24,496 nucleotides of DNA from a virus. This document shows positions 20,826-24,496 of the stretch, piece by piece. The stretch covers positions 1 to 24,496 of IMG/VR virus record IMGVR_UViG_3300045135_001772; one strand, written 5' to 3'. The translations under genes and the position numbers were made by a program. The first letter of the stretch is position 1. Each line of letters begins with the position of its first letter. Below the pieces are notes generated by a model. The model was not told the origin of the DNA. It searched no databases and saw nothing but the letters and a program-made list of their open reading frames with translations.

Positions 20826-21728
20826 ATGAAGAACATCAAATGGATTCTTTATCACGAACCTGTTGAAATTTTCTATCGCACTGCTCAACATTTTGAGCGT
20901 GAGGTGAATCGTCTATCAGGCAATAAATTTAACTTTGAAATTCTTGAGTTGAAAGACTACGAAGCAAAGTATAACAATAATCAACCGTGTGATTTATTAA
21001 ATGAACTACGTACTGGTCGAGTTCAAATGAGTCAAATGTATACGATGGGTCTTGCTTTTTCAAATGCTTCAGACTTTTTAGCATTAGGATTACCTTTCTT
21101 GTTTAGGGACCATGCTCACGCAAGTAGAGTTTTTGAAGGTAAAGTTGGTGAGGAACTATTAGAACACGTTAGAGATACACTAAATGTAAAAGGATTAAGC
21201 TTTACATACTCTGGTGGTTATAAAGTAATGGCAAGTGATACTCCAATCAAATCAATAAATGATTTTAATGGACTAACTCATTCTGGCACTAGTAACTCAC
21301 TTTGGAATGATATTTTTGAACAGCTTGGTTCTAAATCAACTGAGTTTGGTTCTCATAATATCACACAAACTACCTTACCTCGTTATCATGCAGACGCTCG
21401 CTCGACACAAAAGTTCTGTACTGATACACAACACTCTATGTATTTAACTTCTATTCTCATGAATCAAGATATGTGGAGCGACTTTGATGATGAAACTAAA
21501 GCGATTTTTAAAGAATCATCTAAAGTAGTAGCTAGACAAGAGCGTAAACAGAGTGTTGCTGATGCTGAAGAGATTGCATCAACAACTTATCGTGAACACG
21601 GTATTGATCAGATTTTTGACTTGTCTGAATCAGATCAAATGGTATTACGTTCAAAACTTACTCCTTTAATTGAAAAGTGGAAGCCTTATTTCACACCTGG
21701 ATTAGTTGATAAAATACAAGCTGCTTAA
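20826..21728 (+). CDS. TRAP-type DctP-like substrate-binding protein without signal peptide
   Basis: A 300-residue protein with AAGGAG before its ATG. It looks like a DctP-family periplasmic binding protein of TRAP transporters: DLLNELRTGRVQMSQMYTMG is the typical second helix-strand, LGLPFLFRDHAHASRVFEG is the family's hallmark, then SGGYKVMASDTPIKSINDFN and a C-terminal helix (VADAEEIASTTYREHGI). No TRAP membrane subunit is nearby. The protein opens MKNIKWILYHEPVEIFY with no signal peptide, so it should stay in the cytoplasm and cannot serve transport in the ordinary way. DctP homologues are known in marine T4-like phages. TATGAT at 20792-20797 could be part of a weak promoter. Confidence 0.85.
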   Translation: MKNIKWILYHEPVEIFYRTAQHFEREVNRLSGNKFNFEILELKDYEAKYNNNQPCDLLNELRTGRVQMSQMYTMGLAFSNASDFLALGLPFLFRDHAHASRVFEGKVGEELLEHVRDTLNVKGLSFTYSGGYKVMASDTPIKSINDFNGLTHSGTSNSLWNDIFEQLGSKSTEFGSHNITQTTLPRYHADARSTQKFCTDTQHSMYLTSILMNQDMWSDFDDETKAIFKESSKVVARQERKQSVADAEEIASTTYREHGIDQIFDLSESDQMVLRSKLTPLIEKWKPYFTPGLVDKIQAA

Positions 21729-22318
21729 TGATACTTTTAGATTCGACCCTTAGTTCCGTTGACTTTATGTCCTTTGTATCTAAGGGTCGTTCTTTATGTA
21801 TAAACATACATGATATTCAGGATGATGAGTGTCACTTAAATTATTGTAACACTTTATTAGGTACAAAAGTAGATCGTGTGCTAGCTATATGTGGCAGATT
21901 TAATGTACATCACCCAATTATCAGAGTATCTCATCCAAAAATTATAACCCTATCTGATCCTCAACACCTTTGGTTAAAGTCTTTGAAATTTAACTATTCT
22001 ACAACTTTTTTATCTCAGAATCTTCGTTGTCAACAACTTTGGCAGGATGGGGTTTGTAAAAACTTGTGGCACCAACCTTTAAAAAATCATTATGAGGATT
22101 TAGTCCAAACAAAAAATATTACACAGAGAATTTTTAACATAGCTGGAAAGGATGGTGTTAATTTAATTTCGTCTATGAATAAAGATACAATTGAAGATCT
22201 TTTTGTTAAGAGAAGTGACAAATTAATGAATTGTAATACAATGGAGCATGATTACTCATTTGCCCGGGTAATTGACGCATTATTGTGGTATAAACTCATT
22301 CCTAACTACGATCTATAA
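21728..22318 (+). CDS. Hypothetical protein after dctP
   Basis: A 196-residue protein starting at TAATG after dctP. It begins MILLDSTLSSVDFMSF and contains RVLAICGRFNVHH and PKIITLSDPQHLWLKSLKF, suggesting alternating strands and helices; no catalytic motif is recognised. It has several cysteines and is coupled to dctP, so a related role is possible. It ends the operon at 22318. Confidence 0.6.
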   Translation: MILLDSTLSSVDFMSFVSKGRSLCINIHDIQDDECHLNYCNTLLGTKVDRVLAICGRFNVHHPIIRVSHPKIITLSDPQHLWLKSLKFNYSTTFLSQNLRCQQLWQDGVCKNLWHQPLKNHYEDLVQTKNITQRIFNIAGKDGVNLISSMNKDTIEDLFVKRSDKLMNCNTMEHDYSFARVIDALLWYKLIPNYDL

Positions 22319-22330
22319 TACATTTTAAAA

Positions 22331-22359
22331 TTGCTCTTAGGTTTCATTTTTGATATATT
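22331..22359 (+). promoter_or_regulatory. Sigma70-like promoter for 22391 gene
   Basis: TTGCTC at 22331-22336, a 17-base spacer, and TATATT at 22354-22359. Start near 22366; the ATG at 22391 follows AAGGAG. Confidence 0.6.
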
Positions 22360-22390
22360 TATCTTCTGAAACGGAAAAGGAGTATTTTAT

Positions 22391-22558
22391 ATGATCTGGA
22401 AGTTTTTTACATTGAAAGTGGTTGAATCTAATGGTCTTATTCATAAGGCTACTCTTAAAGAGAAGATTCAGTGGTTATTAGGAGGTTGTCACCTGCGCGA
22501 TGAGAAGGTGTGTAGACGCTTCTCTAAAATGAAACTTACAAAGACCCACCAGTCATAA
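22391..22558 (+). CDS. 55-residue basic protein
   Basis: Starts at an ATG eight bases after GGAG and has its own promoter. It reads MIWKFFTLKVVESNGLIHKA, with two cysteine-containing stretches (GGCHLRDEKVCRRFSK), and is basic. No family is recognised. Its strong promoter and ribosome binding site support a real gene. Its stop lies inside an AT-rich inverted repeat that also covers the next -35. Confidence 0.55.
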   Translation: MIWKFFTLKVVESNGLIHKATLKEKIQWLLGGCHLRDEKVCRRFSKMKLTKTHQS

Positions 22559-22594
22559 AATTTTCACTTTTTAATTGCTCTTTGAAAATTTTAT
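22555..22594 (+). repeat. AT-rich inverted repeat over a -35 element
   Basis: ATAAAATTTTC (22555-22565) is the exact reverse complement of GAAAATTTTAT (22584-22594), with an 18-base spacer containing the TTGCTC -35 at 22575-22580. It could be an operator, or a hairpin marking the end of the preceding message. Confidence 0.6.
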
Positions 22595-22603
22595 TGATAT
22601 TAT
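22575..22603 (+). promoter_or_regulatory. Sigma70-like promoter for large structured RNA
   Basis: TTGCTC at 22575-22580, a 17-base spacer, and TATTAT at 22598-22603. Predicted start about 22610, just ahead of the first hairpin of the RNA. Confidence 0.6.
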
Positions 22604-22609
22604 GTTTTT

Positions 22610-23075
22610 AGAAAATGAGATGAGGCATCATCCTCTGGGCATATGCAACCTTCGGGTATACGTGCGAAAGTTAAAACCAGTTAATGATGCAACGGAGTCA
22701 CGGAACCGGTCTCAGCCTCCTCTTCATTTTCCCCTGCTCTGGGTGACTGAGCCGTGTACCAAACGTCATAGGGTATCCAGGCACGGATTAACAGCTTCCC
22801 AAGCCCCACCTACGAGGCTGCTTGTTAAATATCGCTGGAGTAGGCGCATCGCACAACGCGCAACCGTGCCATCGGCTCTTGAGGGGCAGGGGAAACGATG
22901 TAAAAAACATCCCCAGTTTTTCATCAGGTGTGCTCCTTGGCGGCTGTCGCCTACCACCGTTTAAGTTGAGCACCCTACCACGGCAAGGACTAAGACGTTG
23001 GTTTCGTACAACCATTTTTGGGACGTATGGAAACTGTGCGGTTAGTTCACTCAACAGGCGGGCGAGGGGGCTGTG
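22610..23075 (+). ncRNA. Candidate large ornate non-coding RNA (about 470 nt), class unknown
   Basis: This stretch is clearly GC-richer than the genes: 22741-22920 counts 98 of 180. It has no supported ORF. Helices seen: GAGATGA (22617-22623) with TCAT-c-CTC (22628-22635); ACC-UUCG-GGT (22648-22657), a UUCG tetraloop; AGTCAC (22696-22701) with GTGACT (22743-22748); CCGTGTACC (22752-22760) with GGTA and CACGG (22772-22786); TTAAC-AGC (22788-22795) with GCTG and GTTAA (22817-22828), knotted by CCTAC (22809-22813) pairing GTAGG (22840-22844); GGGG-aaac-GATGT (22889-22901) with ACATCCCC (22907-22914); GTGCTC (22930-22935) with GAGCAC (22968-22973) around GGCG/CGCC (22939-22951). Size, pseudoknot and phage setting recall GOLLD or ROOL RNAs, but I cannot assign it. 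Confidence 0.75.
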
Positions 23076-23681
23076 TTGGGATCTCAAAGTGATTTTGTTG
23101 CTGTAGTTTTTGCAAGACAAGGTGCTGGGGGAGAATTTTTAATGTCTCTATTAAAATCTCACAACAGTAATCTTTGGGATGGGTTTAAGTTTCACTGTTT
23201 TCAACATATTTACACAGGTCCAGAAGAACAACTCTTAAAATTACATCATCATAATCCTAAATTTATTAACGACATTCCATTAGAATTACAACAACCTTTT
23301 GACTATACTTTTGATTTTGAAAGTTGGTCTACTACTGTTCCAAATATCTTTTTACGCTTTGACTTTGAATTACTTAAAAGATTTAGGCAGTACAGAATAA
23401 AAAGACATAGATTGGCTCATATGTTTGCAAATTCATGTGAGCAGTTTGATAAATTATTTGATGAGAGCTTGTTTATCTGTGATAAAAATACTACAGTGAT
23501 TGATTACTTCAATCCTTTGGATACCTACGCTGAGATATGTGATAGATTAGCACTATCAAGTAATGTTAAGCATTTTAAAAATGCTTGGATTAGTTACTAC
23601 AAGTTTCAGATGATGACTGTTCCAAAGTCTGATATTGAATTAAGGGATAGATTTAGAACAGCAATTAAAAATTTAGTTTGA
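23073..23681 (+). CDS. P-loop/sulfotransferase-like protein (weak), unusual start
   Basis: About 202 residues. The N-terminus FVAVVFARQGAGGEFLMSLL resembles the nucleotide-binding strand-loop-helix of sulfotransferase-like P-loop proteins, but the loop lacks a Lys. Later segments (FESWSTTVPNIFLRFDFELL, then LFICDKNTTVIDYFNPLD) fit an alpha/beta fold. Start is uncertain: GTG at 23073 or TTG at 23076, following GAGGGGG; an ATG at 23142 would remove the loop. The start lies inside the 3' hairpin of the structured RNA, so its translation may depend on that RNA. Function unknown. Confidence 0.55.
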   Translation: MLGSQSDFVAVVFARQGAGGEFLMSLLKSHNSNLWDGFKFHCFQHIYTGPEEQLLKLHHHNPKFINDIPLELQQPFDYTFDFESWSTTVPNIFLRFDFELLKRFRQYRIKRHRLAHMFANSCEQFDKLFDESLFICDKNTTVIDYFNPLDTYAEICDRLALSSNVKHFKNAWISYYKFQMMTVPKSDIELRDRFRTAIKNLV

Positions 23682-23840
23682 AGTTGAGGTAAGGGATAAC
23701 CTTCATTAAAAAACCCTCCGCAAAGTCCAAGGGCGAGTTGATAGGAGTATGGAAAGCAAGGCAAGCCGATAATGTGTTACACACTAGGCACTATTCAAAA
23801 CAATCCTTCGCTAGTACAAAAACTACTCTCGCCCATGATT
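23682..23840 (+). ncRNA. Possible structured RNA between genes
   Basis: A 267-base gap follows the P-loop gene; this is its first part. GGGCGAG (23731-23737) pairs perfectly with CTCGCCC (23828-23834), closing about 104 bases. Inside are TGTG-TTA-CACA (23773-23783) and TAGT (23812-23815) with ACTA (23822-23825). No ORF is supported. A tRNA is excluded: no T-loop motif, anticodon arm or CCA end fits. No independent promoter is evident; it may be transcribed from upstream. Confidence 0.4.
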
Positions 23841-23846
23841 TTTGAA

Positions 23847-23875
23847 TTGCTTGTAGGTTATTTTTTTGTTAAGAT
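23847..23875 (+). promoter_or_regulatory. Sigma70-like promoter for 23949 gene
   Basis: TTGCTT at 23847-23852, a 17-base spacer, and TAAGAT at 23870-23875. Start near 23882, leaving a structured leader of about 67 bases. Confidence 0.55.
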
Positions 23876-23881
23876 TGTTTT

Positions 23882-23948
23882 ACAAAATGAGGGAACGGCA
23901 ATGCCTCTAACTATTGCCATCACGCTTTAGAGCTAATCGAGGTGAATT
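23882..23948 (+). promoter_or_regulatory. Leader pseudoknot before 23949 gene
   Basis: GGCAAT (23897-23902) pairs with ATTGCC (23913-23918). The loop sequence CTCTAA (23905-23910) can pair with TTAGAG (23927-23932) downstream, forming a compact H-type pseudoknot of 36 bases. The ribosome binding site AGGTG (23939-23943) lies seven bases further on. This is the arrangement of pseudoknot riboswitches and of autoregulatory sites such as that of T4 gene 32, but no ligand or known class is recognised. Confidence 0.5.
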
Positions 23949-24266
23949 ATGGCTGAAGCAACCCAAAAAGCTGCTAATTATACGGCAGAGATGGTCGATT
24001 CGATGATCGAAATGTATAATGAAGTTGGTAATGACGGCTTGGACGATATTGCCGAAACTTTGGGCAAGACTGTACGGTCTGTCCGTTCTAAACTCGTTCG
24101 TGAGGGTGTGTACGTAGCATCACCTAAAAAGACTGCTGCAAAGCAAGATGGTCCATCCAAGAAGGAAATCTTGCGTGATATCGAGTCTCACGGATTCGAT
24201 GTATCTGGTTTCGAAGGTGCAACGAAAGCTGCACTAACTCGTCTAATCAGCGTAGTAGCTCAATAG
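23949..24266 (+). CDS. Conserved small phage HTH-like protein
   Basis: A 105-residue protein. Residues 10-60 read NYTAEMVDSMIEMYNEVG, then IAETLGKTVRSVRSKLVREG, which matches a helix-turn-helix in which the recognition helix is TVRSVRSKLVREG, as in small DNA-binding proteins. A Lys/Ala linker (PKKTAAKQDGPSKKEI) leads to a C-terminal helical domain ending TKAALTRLISVV. This YTAE..VRSVxxKLxREGVYV pattern is widespread in marine T4-like phages, where its role is not established; DNA binding or transcription control is likely. It has its own promoter and a pseudoknotted leader. Confidence 0.75.
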   Translation: MAEATQKAANYTAEMVDSMIEMYNEVGNDGLDDIAETLGKTVRSVRSKLVREGVYVASPKKTAAKQDGPSKKEILRDIESHGFDVSGFEGATKAALTRLISVVAQ

Positions 24267-24275
24267 AGCTACTAC
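24252..24275 (+). other. Perfect 10-bp hairpin at gene end
   Basis: GTAGTAGCTC (24252-24261) pairs perfectly with GAGCTACTAC (24266-24275) around an AATA loop; the stop codon lies within it. No T run follows, so it is not an ordinary terminator. It may be an RNA stability or processing element, or the first helix of the structured tract that follows. Confidence 0.65.
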
Positions 24276-24496
24276 TAAGGCGAACGGGGAAAGCCTGACA
24301 TTCTGTCGAACGTACCCAAATGACTAAACTATAGATGGCTTGAATTCTTAACCTGCGGTACGCCATCAACATCATCAAGGAGAACGTCACGTTCTTAACA
24401 GGTTTCTGAGTTGACCTCTATTAAACAATTCGGGGTGGTCATATTTCGACAATTTACTACCAGAATGTAATACAAGCAAAATCTCAAGCTGGGTTT
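24276..24496 (+). ncRNA. Structured RNA tract continuing past window edge (candidate)
   Basis: No ORF is supported in these 221 bases, and complementary segments are dense. GACA-TTC-TGTC lies at 24297-24307. GATGGC (24334-24339) pairs with GCCATC (24362-24367), while AACCTG (24350-24355) between them pairs with CAGGTT (24399-24404), a pseudoknot that encloses the hairpin AGAACG-TCA-CGTTCT (24381-24395). TGACC (24412-24416) pairs with GGTCA (24437-24441). CGAACGGGGAAAGCC near the start faintly recalls the P4-P5 area of group I introns, but the diagnostic core is not visible before the window ends. Confidence 0.5.

Noticed and set aside
22610-23075. tmRNA, RNase P RNA, tRNA or group II intron as identity of the large RNA
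   Set aside because: No tag-peptide frame with tRNA-like ends, no RNase P P4 motifs, no T-loop/CCA pattern, and no GNRA-capped domain V were found; the GAGCCGTG/CACGG helix resembles domain V only in its outer stem.
22575-23120. ORFs on both strands inside the structured RNA
   Set aside because: They overlap each other in several frames, lack ribosome binding sites at sensible positions, and read as Arg/Pro/Cys-rich random translation of GC-rich structured sequence.
22788-23120. Coding gene on the minus strand ending near the P-loop gene start
   Set aside because: The composition follows RNA helices, and the + strand promoter and helix set explain the region better.
23725-23840. tRNA with a 7-bp acceptor stem (GGGCGAG/CTCGCCC)
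   Set aside because: The enclosed length is about 104 bases, no T-loop (TTCRANY) lies before the 3' strand, and no anticodon stem is evident.
24276-24330. Group I intron core
   Set aside because: Only a faint P4-P5-like resemblance is seen; the diagnostic R and S (P7) segments are not visible before the window ends, so it is not called as a feature.
1-24496. CRISPR arrays, insertion sequences, integrases and attachment sites
   Set aside because: No regularly spaced direct repeats, transposase or integrase motifs, or terminal inverted repeats were found.

Overview
This window looks like part of the genome of a marine tailed phage of the broad T4-like group, the kind that infects SAR11, other marine alphaproteobacteria or picocyanobacteria. 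The evidence is an AT-rich sequence (a typical coding line counts about 30% GC), every supported gene on the + strand, start/stop overlaps of the ATGA and TAATG type, many 40-100 residue proteins, and auxiliary genes typical of such phages: small heat-shock protein Hsp20, a twitch-type radical SAM protein, a periplasmic-binding-like DctP, many 2-oxoglutarate (2OG) oxygenases, an Fpg glycosylase, and DUF2061 and YubB/Api92-like proteins. No structural, replication or packaging gene is visible, so this is an accessory region. A ROSE-like leader before hsp20 leans the host guess towards proteobacteria; that is inference.

Layout. 1-4914: end of a class 3 lipase, small conserved proteins, an Fpg-like DNA glycosylase lacking the zinc-finger cysteines, an ATP-grasp-like enzyme, a secreted protein and a SprT-like metallopeptidase. 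4868-7074: radical SAM protein, unknown protein, SGNH-hydrolase-like protein. 7077-7212: a compact small-RNA gene with its own promoter and terminator. 7231-10022: SWIM zinc-finger protein, membrane protein, hsp20 behind a candidate RNA thermometer, and many very small proteins, including two chained micro-ORFs ahead of a terminator. 10015-13055: first 2OG oxygenase, two unknown proteins and an aminotransferase-like protein. 13068-13230: GC-rich structured RNA candidate. 13298-15053: YubB-like protein, small proteins and a ferredoxin-NADP reductase. 15074-22318: PP-loop protein, then six more 2OG-oxygenase-like genes in near-continuous tandem with an embedded short-chain dehydrogenase, then DctP. 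22331-24496: three GC-richer non-coding tracts interleaved with three genes, including a candidate ornate RNA of about 470 nt.

Two threads tie the window together. First, the same promoter architecture (TTGCTT-like -35, exactly 17 bases, TATNNT-like -10) precedes nearly every transcription unit and each of the best non-coding RNAs. Second, the enzymes (radical SAM, ATP-grasp, PP-loop, aminotransferase, seven oxygenases, SDR, flavin reductase) look like a small-molecule or peptide/nucleotide modification repertoire rather than virion functions. The most promising unknowns are the RNAs at 7112-7180, 13081-13230, 22610-23075 and 24252-24496, the ROSE-like leader at 7728-7781, and the oxygenase array. 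All family assignments come from motifs read by eye; no database search was possible.
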